From assembly GCA_021789595.1 (NCBI GenBank), contig JAJYJJ010000005.1, positions 62,001 through 126,000 of the forward strand: a stretch of 64,000 nt of DNA, written 5' to 3'. This DNA is from Nitrospirota bacterium (GTDB taxonomy: Bacteria > Nitrospirota > Thermodesulfovibrionia > UBA6902 > JAJYJJ01). Made by a program: the position numbers and the translations under genes. The notes beneath the pieces are model-generated. The model was not told the DNA's origin. It saw only the letters and a program-made list of their open reading frames with translations, and ran no database searches. Positions 33,875 to 43,429 of the stretch are shown piece by piece. Position 1 is the stretch's first letter; each line of letters opens with the position of its first letter.

Positions 33875-34546
33875 TCAGAATCTAATAACAGACAAGATGT
33901 CAAGGATTAATCTTGCTAAGGGCATCACAAAATAATCTGTCATGCCTGTTGCAATCAGTATCAGAAGGATTACCATGCCGTATGGTTCTATCTTGCTAAA
34001 GGCAATTGCCTGCCTATACGGAAGGATTCCTGTTAAAACCCTGCCTCCATCAAGCGGAGGGATCGGGATAAGGTTAAATGCGGCAAGGAATATATTCATC
34101 ATAACACTCGCCTTTAACATGAGGATAATTGGTTTTAGCACCTTACCTGCTATCATATGGGATGAGATATCCCCTGCAAATGGGAATATAAACCTCAGGA
34201 TGAGCATGCTTATTGCGGCAAGGATGATATTTGTAACAGGCCCTGCTGCAGCGCTGATTGCCATGTCCTTTCTGGGGTTTTTAAAGTTCAGGGGATTAAT
34301 GGGCACGGGCTTTGCATATCCGAATGCAAACTGCCCGTCTGAAAGGACAAGCAAGAGAATTGGCATTATTATCGTCCCGAATATGTCAATATGGGCTATA
34401 GGATTCAGCGTAAGCCTGCCCATAAGTTTCGCTGTCTTATCACCAAGCATATAGGCCACATATCCGTGTGAAAGCTCATGGAGGGTTATACTCACAAGGA
34501 TTGGCAGAAGGTAGACGGAGACCCGTTGTATTATTGTGTCGTTCAA
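33875..34546 (-). CDS. Site-2 protease family zinc metalloprotease (M50)
   Basis: 223-residue integral membrane protein. HELSH (residues 23-27) gives the zinc ligands in the first helix, NPIAHIDIFGTII follows, and IPIPPLDGGR (about 170) gives the third ligand, with about six membrane helices. Such small M50 rhomboid-like proteins are often beside trpS, as here 8 nt away. The substrate is unknown. Confidence 0.9.
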   Translation of the reverse strand: MNDTIIQRVSVYLLPILVSITLHELSHGYVAYMLGDKTAKLMGRLTLNPIAHIDIFGTIIMPILLLVLSDGQFAFGYAKPVPINPLNFKNPRKDMAISAAAGPVTNIILAAISMLILRFIFPFAGDISSHMIAGKVLKPIILMLKASVMMNIFLAAFNLIPIPPLDGGRVLTGILPYRQAIAFSKIEPYGMVILLILIATGMTDYFVMPLARLILDILSVIRF

Positions 34547-36391
34547 TTATTTTACCTTTATCAGGGCCTCATCTGGATTTACCATGTCGCCCTCTGCAAC
34601 ATATATATCCTTTACAATACCGTCTATTGGCGTATGTATCTCGTTTTCCATCTTCATCGCCTCAACGACCAAAACCGTATCCCCTGCCTTTACCTTATCA
34701 CCCCTCTTGACCCTGAGTTTCACAACAGTGCCTGGCATCGGGCTTGTAACATCCCCTTCTTCCTGCGCCTTTGGCCTTGTGGACTGGCCAAGGGCCTTTA
34801 CATCAATCTTCCCTTCTTCGCTCGGCAGCACCTCAGTGAGGGGCTCGACAAGCACCTCTACGAGCTGGTCGTCCACATAGAGGAAATACGGCCTCTTGCC
34901 CTCTGATTTGTGGCCCTTGCCTCCAACCTTTATGTGGTATGTCTCACCGTGCACATGAACCATAAACTCTGAAGGCGCAAGATGAGGGCCTGCCTCCTCT
35001 GTCTTTGGCGGTTCCGGTTTCTTTATCTCCTCAGGAGGAAGTCCCTTTTCCCTCAGCTCTGCAAACTCAAGGAATATCTTCGGGAATAAGGCATAGGATA
35101 TGACATCCTCAATACTCTTTGCCTTGTCGCCAACCTCTTTTTTAGCCTTCTGCATCTCAGGCTCAATAAGGTCTGCAGGCCTCACCGTTACAGGCTCTTC
35201 ATCGCCGAGCACCTTTTTCAGCACCTCTTTATTAACAGGTGCAGGCGGCTTTCCATAAAGTCCTTTAAGATATGCCTTGACCTCGCTTGTCACAACCTTA
35301 TACCGCTCGCCGGTGACGATGTTCAATGTAGCCTGGGTTCCAACAATCTGGCTTGACGGCGTGACAAGGGGGGGATAACCGAACTCTTCCCTCACCCTTG
35401 GAACCTCATTCATCACATCGGTCATCCTGTCAAGGGCATTCTGCTCCTTAAGCTGTGTGGCAAGGTTAGAGAGCATCCCTCCGGGAACCTGGTATATCAG
35501 GGCATTAGGGTCTATCCATGTATATTCGCTTTCATAGGCGTGGTATTTCCTGCGGACATTCCTGAAATAATCCGCAATCTCGCCAAGCAGTATAAAATCA
35601 AACTGAGGGTCGTACTCCGAGCCCCTCAGGATGTTTACAATCGTCTCAAGCGGCGGCTGGCTCGTCCCGGATGCCATGGAGGATATGGCCGTATCAATTA
35701 TATCAATTCCTGCCTCTATGGCCTTGAGGGTTGTTGCAGTAGCCATGCCGCTTGTATCATGGGTATGCAGGTGTATAGGCACGCCGATTGCTTTTTTAAG
35801 CCTGCTGACAAGGTCATAGGCATCAAGCGGCGAAAGCAGCCCTGCCATATCCTTTATGCATATGGTGTCTGCACCCATGTCCTCAAGCCGCCTTGCCATA
35901 TCGACAAAGACATTGTTGTTGTATATGGGGCCAAGCGTGTAACAGAAGGCAGTTTCAACCTTTCCGCCGTGTTTCAGGGTGGCCTTGACCGCCGTCTTTA
36001 TATTTCTGAAATCATTGAGGGCATCAAATATCCTCATTATATTTATGCCGTTTTCTATAGCCTTCTCAACAAAGGACTCTACAACATCATCTGCATAATG
36101 CCTGTAGCCGACAATATTCTGTCCTCTCAGAAGCATCTGAAATGGGGTCTTTGGCATGACCTCCTTGAGCTTCCTCAACCTCTCCCATGGGTCTTCCCTT
36201 AAAAATCTAAGGCATGTATCAAAGGTTGCTCCGCCCCATATCTCCACAGACCAGTAGCCAACAGAGTCAACCTTCTCTGCAATAGGCAGCAGGTCATCAA
36301 GACGCATCCTCGTTGCAAGCAAGGACTGATGGGCATCCCTGAATGTGGTATCCATTACCTTGATCTTCTTATTATTCTGTCTCTTTGGCAT
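34547..36391 (-). CDS. pycB: Pyruvate carboxylase subunit B (carboxyltransferase plus biotin carrier)
   Basis: 614 residues. The carboxyltransferase TIM barrel begins VMDTTFRDAHQSLLATRM, with AVKATLKHGGKVETAFCYT, KDMAGLLSP and HLHTHDTSGMATATTLKA (metal-binding His). The conserved C-terminal half ends with a biotinyl domain whose Lys580 lies in EAMKME. With PycA it carboxylates pyruvate to oxaloacetate. No membrane beta or gamma decarboxylase subunits are near, which favours pyruvate carboxylase over Na+-pumping oxaloacetate decarboxylase. Confidence 0.93.
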   Translation of the reverse strand: MPKRQNNKKIKVMDTTFRDAHQSLLATRMRLDDLLPIAEKVDSVGYWSVEIWGGATFDTCLRFLREDPWERLRKLKEVMPKTPFQMLLRGQNIVGYRHYADDVVESFVEKAIENGINIMRIFDALNDFRNIKTAVKATLKHGGKVETAFCYTLGPIYNNNVFVDMARRLEDMGADTICIKDMAGLLSPLDAYDLVSRLKKAIGVPIHLHTHDTSGMATATTLKAIEAGIDIIDTAISSMASGTSQPPLETIVNILRGSEYDPQFDFILLGEIADYFRNVRRKYHAYESEYTWIDPNALIYQVPGGMLSNLATQLKEQNALDRMTDVMNEVPRVREEFGYPPLVTPSSQIVGTQATLNIVTGERYKVVTSEVKAYLKGLYGKPPAPVNKEVLKKVLGDEEPVTVRPADLIEPEMQKAKKEVGDKAKSIEDVISYALFPKIFLEFAELREKGLPPEEIKKPEPPKTEEAGPHLAPSEFMVHVHGETYHIKVGGKGHKSEGKRPYFLYVDDQLVEVLVEPLTEVLPSEEGKIDVKALGQSTRPKAQEEGDVTSPMPGTVVKLRVKRGDKVKAGDTVLVVEAMKMENEIHTPIDGIVKDIYVAEGDMVNPDEALIKVK

Positions 36392-36446
36392 CTCTATCTC
36401 TCCAGTCGGTTTTCAGGCTATATCTAATCCTTATATAAATTATAAA

Positions 36447-37862
36447 TCATGTCCTTGAATGCGCTGCAATAGCAGCAGAGATCGCAAGCACAAGGTCTGC
36501 GGGGTCTCTTTCACATATATAACTCAATTGTTCAAGCCGTTCATCTATATAGCTCGTTGAGAATTCTCCTTTTATGAACTTTTCATCCTCCATCACCTTT
36601 TTATAGAAAGGTATAGTCGTCTTAACTCCTCTGATCACATACTCACTGAGACATCTATGCATTCTTTTGACAGCCTCCTGCCATGTCCTTCCCTTTACAG
36701 TGAGCTTTGCAAGCAGGGAATCATAGTAAGGCGGTATAGTATAACCCCTATAGACATTGCCGTCGATCCTGACGCCAGGGCCGCCAGGGGAATAATAGCC
36801 TGTAACCCTGCCTGTCACAGGAAGAAAACTATTCATAGGGTCTTCTGCATTTATCCTGCATTCAATAGCATAGCCATTTATCTTTACATCATCCTGCCTG
36901 ATCTCAAGGGGTTCGCCTGCTGCAATCCTTATCATGGTCTGCACAATGTCTATACCTGTGACCTCTTCCGTGATTGTGTGCTCCACCTGTATCCTTGTGT
37001 TCATCTCAATAAAGTAGAAGTTCTTTTGCCTGTCAACAAGAAATTCAATAGTCCCAACATTGTCATAGTTGACTGCCTTTGAAATCCTTATTGCAGCCTC
37101 ACCCATCCTGTTCCTTGTCTCTTCATCAAGCAGAAGAGAAGGGGCTATCTCTATCAGCTTCTGGTGTCTCCTCTGTATGGAGCAATCCCTCTCGCCCAGG
37201 TGTATAACATTGCCATACCTGTCAGCAACGATCTGGAACTCGATATGATGCGGCTCTTCGATGTATTTCTCGAGGAATATGCTGTCATCCCCAAATGCCT
37301 TTTTTGCCTCTGACATTGCAATAGGTAAAAGTCTCCTCAGGTCTTTCTCATCTCTGCATATCCTCAATCCCCTGCCGCCTCCGCCAGCAGAGGCCTTAAG
37401 CATCACAGGGTAGCCTATATCCTTTGCAGCCCCGGCTGCACTATCAACAGATGGGATGGAATCTGTTCCAGGGACAATCGGCACCCCAACCTCCTTTGCT
37501 ATCTTCCTTGCCCTTATCTTATCACCCATAGCCATTATCGCATTGGAATTAGGCCCTATGAATGTAATCCCTGCATCCTCGCATGCCTTTGCAAAATCGG
37601 CATTTTCTGCAAGAAACCCATATCCAGGATGGATTGCATCTGCGCCCCTTTGCTTTGCAAGGTCTATGATCCTGTATATATTGAGATAACCTGCAAGGGG
37701 GCCAGGGCCGACAAGACAGGCCTCGTCTGCCTTTTTTACATATAAGGTTGTTGCATCGGCCTCTGAGTGGATAGCAACCGTTGTAAGGCCAAGCTCCTTA
37801 CATGCCCTTATTATCCTCAGGGCAATCTCTCCCCTGTTTGCAATCAAAATCTTATTGACCAT
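36447..37862 (-). CDS. pycA: Pyruvate carboxylase subunit A (biotin carboxylase)
   Basis: 471 residues from the ATG at 37862, where the canonical VNKILIANRGEIALRIIRACKELG begins. ATP-grasp domain with KASAGGGGRGLRI, FLEKYIEEPHHIEFQI, HLGERDCSIQRRHQKLIE and EMNTRIQVEH. A separate accBC or acetyl-CoA carboxylase subunit set is not adjacent, and pycB follows after 55 nt, so it serves pyruvate carboxylation. A longer frame from 37904 runs through its own promoter. Confidence 0.94.
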   Translation of the reverse strand: MVNKILIANRGEIALRIIRACKELGLTTVAIHSEADATTLYVKKADEACLVGPGPLAGYLNIYRIIDLAKQRGADAIHPGYGFLAENADFAKACEDAGITFIGPNSNAIMAMGDKIRARKIAKEVGVPIVPGTDSIPSVDSAAGAAKDIGYPVMLKASAGGGGRGLRICRDEKDLRRLLPIAMSEAKKAFGDDSIFLEKYIEEPHHIEFQIVADRYGNVIHLGERDCSIQRRHQKLIEIAPSLLLDEETRNRMGEAAIRISKAVNYDNVGTIEFLVDRQKNFYFIEMNTRIQVEHTITEEVTGIDIVQTMIRIAAGEPLEIRQDDVKINGYAIECRINAEDPMNSFLPVTGRVTGYYSPGGPGVRIDGNVYRGYTIPPYYDSLLAKLTVKGRTWQEAVKRMHRCLSEYVIRGVKTTIPFYKKVMEDEKFIKGEFSTSYIDERLEQLSYICERDPADLVLAISAAIAAHSRT

Positions 37863-37870
37863 AGAAGAAA

Positions 37871-37900
37871 ATAATAAGTTTTTACCGTGTCCTTTGTCAA
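37871..37900 (-). promoter_or_regulatory. Consensus promoter giving (near-)leaderless pycA mRNA
   Basis: Minus-strand TTGACA (37900-37895), 18 nt, TATTAT (37876-37871). The -10 box is 8 nt before the ATG, so the transcript should begin at or one or two bases before it. No ribosome site is present. Confidence 0.65.
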
Positions 37901-38032
37901 GCAACAGCGTTGTAAGTCTGCAAAAGGGTTATCAAGGTTGTGCATCAAGGATTAGAAAACCTGCCTCTTGCAAGGCCTTCTGACTGTTTCAGACCTTAGG
38001 TCTTCAATGTCTGTTATATGTTATTATAAAAG

Positions 38033-38650
38033 ATGTTTGAGGCGATCATAAAGGCCCTCGGTCTGTTTGCAATAGGTATTATCTCAAGGCTTGGATACTG
38101 GGGCATCATTGCAGGCATGGCCATAGAAAGCGCCTGCATACCCCTTCCAAGCGAGGTAATAATGCCGTTTTCTGGGTACCTTGTTTTCAAGAACCGTCTT
38201 GACCTCTGGTATGTGAGTCTTAGCGGCGCACTGGGCTGTGTTATCGGCTCAGTTATCGCCTATATTGCTGGCGCATACGGAGGAAGGCCATTTCTTGAGA
38301 GATACGGCAGGTATGTGCTTATCAGCCACAGGGATATTGCAACAGCAGACAGATGGTTTGAAAAATATGGCGACAGGGCCATCTTCATGAGCCGGCTCAT
38401 GCCTGTAATAAGGACATTTATCTCGCTTCCAGCAGGGATTGCGAGGATGAACTTTCTCAGGTTTGTCCTTTACACCTTTCTTGGTTCCCTGCCGTGGTGC
38501 TTTGCGCTTACATTCATAGGACTAAAACTTGGGAAAAACTGGGATACGCTCGGCAGGTATTTCCATAGATTAGACATGATCATCGTCATCGGGCTTATAG
38601 CAATAATTATGTATTTCATATGGAGGCATTGGCCTGGGAAAAGGAGATAG
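38033..38650 (+). CDS. DedA family membrane protein
   Basis: 205 residues with 5-6 hydrophobic helices. GIIAGMAIESACIPLPSEVIMPFSGYL and the conserved basic motif SRLMPVIRTFISLPAGIARMNFLRF identify DedA, whose members are undecaprenyl-phosphate or phospholipid flippase candidates. TATTAT lies 5 nt before the ATG and no ribosome site is seen. Confidence 0.92.
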   Translation: MFEAIIKALGLFAIGIISRLGYWGIIAGMAIESACIPLPSEVIMPFSGYLVFKNRLDLWYVSLSGALGCVIGSVIAYIAGAYGGRPFLERYGRYVLISHRDIATADRWFEKYGDRAIFMSRLMPVIRTFISLPAGIARMNFLRFVLYTFLGSLPWCFALTFIGLKLGKNWDTLGRYFHRLDMIIVIGLIAIIMYFIWRHWPGKRR

Positions 38651-38658
38651 ACAGGCAG

Positions 38659-39378
38659 ATGGAAACAAAAGAGTTCACCACCGACACCATAAGGGACATA
38701 AGGATATTGCAGAGTAAAAGAGGTTATCGCTTCTCTGTTGATGCACTCTTGCTCTATCATTTTGTAGATCTGCCGCGATGTAGAAGGATAGCGGACATTG
38801 GCGCAGGCTCGGGGATCATATCCATTCTTCTTGCAAAGAAATACCCTGATGCAAAGCTCTCAGCCATAGAGATCCAAAAAGTGCTCTATGAGCTTGCCCT
38901 GAGGAATATCCACGAAAACGGGCTGCAAAAACAGATAGAGGTCTTACAGAGGGATATTAAGGCATACAGGAAGATATTTAAACCAGGGACATTTGACCTT
39001 GCTGTATCCAACCCGCCATTCAGAAGGCCGCTGAGCGGCCTTGTAAGCCCAGAGGCAGAAAGGGCAATTGCAAGGCATGAGATAAAGATAACCCTGTCAG
39101 ATCTGATAAAGGCCGCATCCTACCTACTAAAGGTAAGGGGCCGTTTTGACATCATCTATCACCCATCAAGGCTAACCGAGCTGATAACGACAATGAAAAG
39201 GCATGACCTTGAGCCAAAGAGGCTGAGGTCTGTCCATTCAAAGCCTGGTGATGAGGCAAAGATGATACTCCTTGAGGCAGTTAAATCAGGAAGGACTGAA
39301 CTAAGGGTTGAGCAGCCTCTATACATCTATAACGAGGACGGCAGCTATTCTCCTGAGATGGTGGAAATCTATGGATAA
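38659..39378 (+). CDS. tRNA1(Val) adenine-37 N6-methyltransferase-like protein
   Basis: 239 residues from the ATG at 38659, which lies after the dedA stop. Another frame start at 38620 would overlap dedA. SAM site RIADIGAGSGIISILLAKKYP, then IEIQ and the catalytic SNPPFRRP (N6-adenine or amine acceptor motif). ILQSKRGYRFSVDALLLYHF is the TrmN6/YfiC N-terminal signature. The tRNA target is inferred from the family. Confidence 0.88.
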   Translation: METKEFTTDTIRDIRILQSKRGYRFSVDALLLYHFVDLPRCRRIADIGAGSGIISILLAKKYPDAKLSAIEIQKVLYELALRNIHENGLQKQIEVLQRDIKAYRKIFKPGTFDLAVSNPPFRRPLSGLVSPEAERAIARHEIKITLSDLIKAASYLLKVRGRFDIIYHPSRLTELITTMKRHDLEPKRLRSVHSKPGDEAKMILLEAVKSGRTELRVEQPLYIYNEDGSYSPEMVEIYG

Positions 39379-39392
39379 GCAGGAATAGATCT

Positions 39393-39860
39393 CTATTCGG
39401 TATTGCATGGTGGGATGGTCTCCTTCAGTCTTTTTAGCCTTGAAGGTGTAAATTCAGCCTTGAGTTTGAATCCAGGATCGGCATATCCATCCCTTTTCTT
39501 TATCAAGAGCCATTCCTTTTTCTTTCCGTGCATCCGTGTCAGAACAAAGCCGCCCTTGAGTTTTTTCCCGTGGAGTATGAACTCTATCTTTCCCTGATTC
39601 AGATCCCCGGAGATAGGTTCATAGCCTCCAGTATCCCAGATAATCACAGGCCCTGCGCCGTAATAGCCTTTTGGTATTATTCCCTCAAAGGTGCCATATC
39701 CCAGCGGATGGTCATCAACAATTACTGCAAGCCTCTTTTCTGAGGGGTTCATCGAAGGCCCCTTTGGTACTGCCCAGGATTTCAATACCCCATCAATCTC
39801 AAGCCTGAAATCGAAATGGAGGTTTGTTGCATGATGCTCATGGACAACAAATACTGGCAT
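39393..39860 (-). CDS. Stand-alone LigD-type 3'-phosphoesterase domain protein
   Basis: 155 residues matching the N-terminal phosphoesterase module of LigD: FVVHEHHATNLHFDFRLEIDGVLKSWAVPKGPS, DDHPLGYGTFEGIIPKGYYGAG and KGGFVLTRMHGKKKEWLLIKK, with conserved His, Asp and Arg catalytic residues. LigD uses it to trim 3' ribonucleotides during nonhomologous end joining. No Ku, ligase or polymerase domain is nearby, so it may act in another repair route. It follows rapZ after 14 nt. Confidence 0.9.
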   Translation of the reverse strand: MPVFVVHEHHATNLHFDFRLEIDGVLKSWAVPKGPSMNPSEKRLAVIVDDHPLGYGTFEGIIPKGYYGAGPVIIWDTGGYEPISGDLNQGKIEFILHGKKLKGGFVLTRMHGKKKEWLLIKKRDGYADPGFKLKAEFTPSRLKRLKETIPPCNTE

Positions 39861-39874
39861 ATCACCTCAATTTT

Positions 39875-40714
39875 TCAAAGCTCCCTGCACACCATATTTA
39901 CCTTGTAACCGCGCTTTTGAAGAAATTTAAAGACCTCCTCGGCAATAACAGGCGAGCGGTGTTTGCCGCCTGTGCAGCCGATTGCAATGGTAAGATATGT
40001 CCTGCCCTCCCGCTGGTAAAGTGGAATGAGAAATCTCAAAAATGAGAAGAGCCTTGTAAGAAAGTCCTTTGTCTCCTTCTTGGCAAGGACGAATCTACTG
40101 ACCTTTGCATCTCTGCCATTAAGTTGTTTCAGTCCTTCAATGAAATTCGGGTTTGGCAGAAACCTTACATCAAAGACAAGGTCTGCATCGTGGGGAAGCC
40201 CGTATTTATAGCCAAAGCAGATAACCGTGATAGACAGCTCTTCTCCAACTGTCTTTTCTTCATAGCCCTCAAGGATATATGCCCTCAACTGGTGGGGCGT
40301 AAGGGAGGATGTATCCACAATCCTGTCTGCCGCCTCCCTTAAGCCTGACAGCATCAGTCGTTCCTTCTTTATGGCCTGAGCAAGGTCCATATTACCCAGC
40401 GGATGCGGCCTCCTTGTCTCCTTGTACCTGCGCATGAGGATTGCATCCTCTGCCTCAAGAAAGATGACCTCAACCGTATACTGCTGCTTTAACCTCCTTT
40501 GAACCTGCTCAAAGTTTGTAAGGAAGTCCCTTTCCCTTATGTCTATTCCAAGGGCAATCTTGGTAATATCGCCTGAGCGGCTGCATACATCCACAAATGT
40601 CCCGATAAGGGATGTGGGAAGGTTATCAACACAGAAAAAACCAATGTCCTCAAACGCCTTGAGTGCAACACTTTTGCCTGCACCAGAAAGCCCGGTGACT
40701 ATTACAATAAGCAT
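39875..40714 (-). CDS. rapZ: RNase adapter RapZ
   Basis: 279 residues with the P-loop GLSGAGKSVALKAFEDIGF, CVDNLPTSLI and the C-terminal DVRFLPNPN and IAIGCTGGKHRSPVIAE. In E. coli it directs RNase E to GlmZ and so controls glucosamine-6-phosphate synthesis. It lies 7 nt after hpf, in the common rpoN-hpf-rapZ order but without ptsN or HPr genes between them. Confidence 0.94.
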   Translation of the reverse strand: MLIVIVTGLSGAGKSVALKAFEDIGFFCVDNLPTSLIGTFVDVCSRSGDITKIALGIDIRERDFLTNFEQVQRRLKQQYTVEVIFLEAEDAILMRRYKETRRPHPLGNMDLAQAIKKERLMLSGLREAADRIVDTSSLTPHQLRAYILEGYEEKTVGEELSITVICFGYKYGLPHDADLVFDVRFLPNPNFIEGLKQLNGRDAKVSRFVLAKKETKDFLTRLFSFLRFLIPLYQREGRTYLTIAIGCTGGKHRSPVIAEEVFKFLQKRGYKVNMVCREL

Positions 40715-40721
40715 TGAAGAT

Positions 40722-41249
40722 CTATGACGCTCCCCCCCGTGGTTCTATGAGCCCTATATTGCCGTCATCCCTTTTATAGACGACATTTATATCTCCTGAG
40801 GATGAGTTGGTAAAGACAAAGAACGCCTTGGAAAGCAAATCCATCTGCATTGCAGCCTCTTCTGGAGTCATGGGCTTCATCTCAAAACTCTTCCTCTTTA
40901 TTATCTCAGGCTGCCGCTCTTCTTCTTTTGATTCAACCTGGAATGTCTTTCCCTCTCCTTTTCTGTGAGATACGAGTTTTTCCTTGTATTTCTTAACCTG
41001 TTTCTCCAGCTTCTCTACAACATTATCAATGGATGAATACATCTCACCCGTAGTCCCCTCGGCCTGTATAAGGACACCGTTAACCTTAAGAAGCACCTCG
41101 GCCTTGTGCCGGTATTTCTCAACGCTGAGGGTAACCATGGCCTCCGAGATATTACTCAGGTATTTTTCAAACTTCCTTACCTTCTCCTCTGCGTAATTCT
41201 TAAGATTCTCCGTGACATCCATGTGCCGTCCTGTTACGATCACATTCAT
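40722..41249 (-). CDS. hpf: Long-form ribosome hibernation promoting factor
   Basis: 175 residues. The N-terminal HPF fold (NVIVTGRHMDVTENLKNYAEEKVRKFEKY) is followed by a charged linker (about 90-120) and the C-terminal dimerisation domain (KRKSFEMKPMTPEEAAMQMDLLSKAFFVFTNSSSGDINVVYKRDDGNIGLIEP). The long form makes 100S ribosome dimers alone. The start overlaps the rpoN stop by 4 nt. Confidence 0.95.
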   Translation of the reverse strand: MNVIVTGRHMDVTENLKNYAEEKVRKFEKYLSNISEAMVTLSVEKYRHKAEVLLKVNGVLIQAEGTTGEMYSSIDNVVEKLEKQVKKYKEKLVSHRKGEGKTFQVESKEEERQPEIIKRKSFEMKPMTPEEAAMQMDLLSKAFFVFTNSSSGDINVVYKRDDGNIGLIEPRGGAS

Positions 41250-42706
41250 AGTGTTACCTCCTTAACGGTTGCCTTTTTCCGCCTGTTCTGCGGCGGGATC
41301 TTGAGTTCTGTCCTATACTTTGCTATAGTCCGTCGGGCTACAACTATACTTCTTGCCTTGAGCATCTTAACAAGCTCGCTGTCGCTGAGGGGTCTGCTTG
41401 CATCCTCCTCTGTGATAATCTTTCTTATAATATCCTTCACGCTTGTAGAAGACACCGAACCCCTATCGCCCTTAATGGCAGTGCTGAAGAAGAACCTGAA
41501 ACTGAATATCCCATGTGGGCATTGGACATATTTATTGGATGTGACCCTGCTTATGGTACTTTCATGCATTCCAAGGTCAAGGGCAACATCCCTCAGGTTC
41601 AGCGGTCTTAGAAATTCTATGCCTTTGTCAAAAAACTCCCTCTGAAACTTAAGTATGCTCTCGGCAACTCTATAGATAGTGCTGTTCCTCTGGTCAAGGC
41701 TCTTAAGAAGCCATATGGCAGACTTTAGGCGTTCGTTAAGAAACTGCCTCTCCTCGGGGGACAGCAGTGCCTTATTTGAAAGAAGTCTTCTATAGTAATT
41801 ACTCAATCCCAGCCTGGGTATGCCCTCATCATTCAGCACAATGTTATAACCGTCCTCTGTCTTAATAAAATAGACATCAGGGACTATATAATTAGTCACG
41901 CTGTGAAAGAAATTTCTTCCCGGTCGAGGTTCAAGCCCTTCTATGACCTTTACAGCGGATAAGACATCATCGAGGCTTACATCAAGTCTCTTTGCTATGT
42001 TATGGTATCGCTTCTTTTCAAGGTCATCAAGGCAGTCCTTTACAATCCTCTCAACAATGGAACCCTCAAGTCCAAGTTGTCTTATCTGTATGAGGAGGCA
42101 CTCGGATACATCCCTGGCACCCACGCCAGGGGGATCAAACCCGTGGATTAGTCTAAGCGCCTTGTTGACAGTCTCAAGCCTGGCAGAGCCAAGCTCTGCA
42201 ATCTCCTCTATCGATGCCCGGAGGTACCCATCATCATCCAGATTGGCTATAATAATCTCAGCAATCCCCTTTACCTCCTCTTGTGCATCCGCAAACCTCA
42301 ACTGCCAGAGCAAGTGGTCTGTCAGGTCAGGCTGCCTGGTTAATGTCTGCTCTATCGGAGGTGGTGTTTCTGCGCCTGGTGTAAAATAACCGAGATCCCT
42401 GCCGTCGCTCCCTCTTTCATCAAAATATTCATCTACCCCAAATCCGAACATCTTATCAAGCATCTTATCAAGGGGAGCCTCTGCATCCCCTATGAGATCT
42501 GTTGATTCAGGAGGTGTTTCTTCCGACTTCTCACCTGCCTCGGCCTCAATAACCTCTTCCAAAAAGGGATTCTCCATCAGCTCCTGACTTAATGCCTGAG
42601 TAAGCTCAAGCTGCGGCAGCTGGAGCAGCTTCAGCGCCTGTTGAAGCTGAGGTGTGAGGATAAGCTTCTGCGCTAACTTAAGTTCAAGTCTATTTTCAAG
42701 CGGCAT
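41246..42706 (-). CDS. rpoN: RNA polymerase sigma-54 factor
   Basis: 486 residues. The N-terminal Gln/Leu-rich activator region (LELKLAQKLILTPQLQQALKLLQLPQLEL) is followed by an acidic linker, the core-binding domain, the helix-turn-helix LRDVALDLGMHESTISRVTSNKYVQCPHG and the RpoN box ARRTIAKYRTELKIP. It works with AAA+ activators such as the one at 13291. Confidence 0.97.
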   Translation of the reverse strand: MPLENRLELKLAQKLILTPQLQQALKLLQLPQLELTQALSQELMENPFLEEVIEAEAGEKSEETPPESTDLIGDAEAPLDKMLDKMFGFGVDEYFDERGSDGRDLGYFTPGAETPPPIEQTLTRQPDLTDHLLWQLRFADAQEEVKGIAEIIIANLDDDGYLRASIEEIAELGSARLETVNKALRLIHGFDPPGVGARDVSECLLIQIRQLGLEGSIVERIVKDCLDDLEKKRYHNIAKRLDVSLDDVLSAVKVIEGLEPRPGRNFFHSVTNYIVPDVYFIKTEDGYNIVLNDEGIPRLGLSNYYRRLLSNKALLSPEERQFLNERLKSAIWLLKSLDQRNSTIYRVAESILKFQREFFDKGIEFLRPLNLRDVALDLGMHESTISRVTSNKYVQCPHGIFSFRFFFSTAIKGDRGSVSSTSVKDIIRKIITEEDASRPLSDSELVKMLKARSIVVARRTIAKYRTELKIPPQNRRKKATVKEVTL

Positions 42707-43428
42707 TACAGTCTAAAATCCTCTCCGAGATACACCTTCCTGACCCTCTGATTATGAACGAGCTCAGAGGGGGTACCAGTTTCAAAGACCCTTCCATCAT
42801 TTATTATGTATGCCCTATCTGTAATAGACAGTGTATCCCTCACATTGTGGTCTGTGATTATTACCCCTATGCCCCTGTCCCTGAGGTATCCAACGGTCTT
42901 CTTCAACTCACCTACGGTTATAGGGTCTATCCCGGCAAATGGCTCATCAAGAAGTATAAAAAGAGGGTCAAGGGCAAATGCCCTCGCTATCTCAACCCTC
43001 CTTCTTTCACCCCCTGAAAGCATATGCCCCTGCCTTTTAAGGATCGGTTCGAGGTTGAATTCAGCAATAACCGCCTCGGCCTTTTCCATCTGTTGTCCTT
43101 TATCCATTCCCCTTATCTCAAGCACTGCCAGGATGTTTTCCTCAACAGTAAGTTTCCTGAATATAGAGGGCTCTTGCGGAAGATACCCTATTCCCCTCCT
43201 TGCCCTCTCATACATTGGGAAGCTGCTTATATCTTCATCGTCAAGAAATATCCTGCCTGCATCCTGTCTTATTGCGCCAACAATCATATAAAAACTTGTG
43301 GTCTTGCCTGCGCCATTTGGCCCAAGTAGCCCTATTATCTCTCCTGATGCTATCCTTACATCGAGGTCTGTTACTACTATTTTACCATCATAGCCCTTTC
43401 TGAGTCCCTTAGTCTCAAGAACATGCAT
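42706..43428 (-). CDS. lptB: Lipopolysaccharide export ATPase
   Basis: 240 residues: GLLGPNGAGKTT (Walker A), the Q-loop, LSGGERRRVEIARAFALDPLFILLDEPFAGIDPI (signature and Walker B) and switch His. It powers LPS extraction with LptFG, which are not in the window. It overlaps rpoN by 1 nt and lies 1 nt after lptA. Confidence 0.96.
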   Translation of the reverse strand: MHVLETKGLRKGYDGKIVVTDLDVRIASGEIIGLLGPNGAGKTTSFYMIVGAIRQDAGRIFLDDEDISSFPMYERARRGIGYLPQEPSIFRKLTVEENILAVLEIRGMDKGQQMEKAEAVIAEFNLEPILKRQGHMLSGGERRRVEIARAFALDPLFILLDEPFAGIDPITVGELKKTVGYLRDRGIGVIITDHNVRDTLSITDRAYIINDGRVFETGTPSELVHNQRVRKVYLGEDFRL

Positions 43429-43429
43429 C

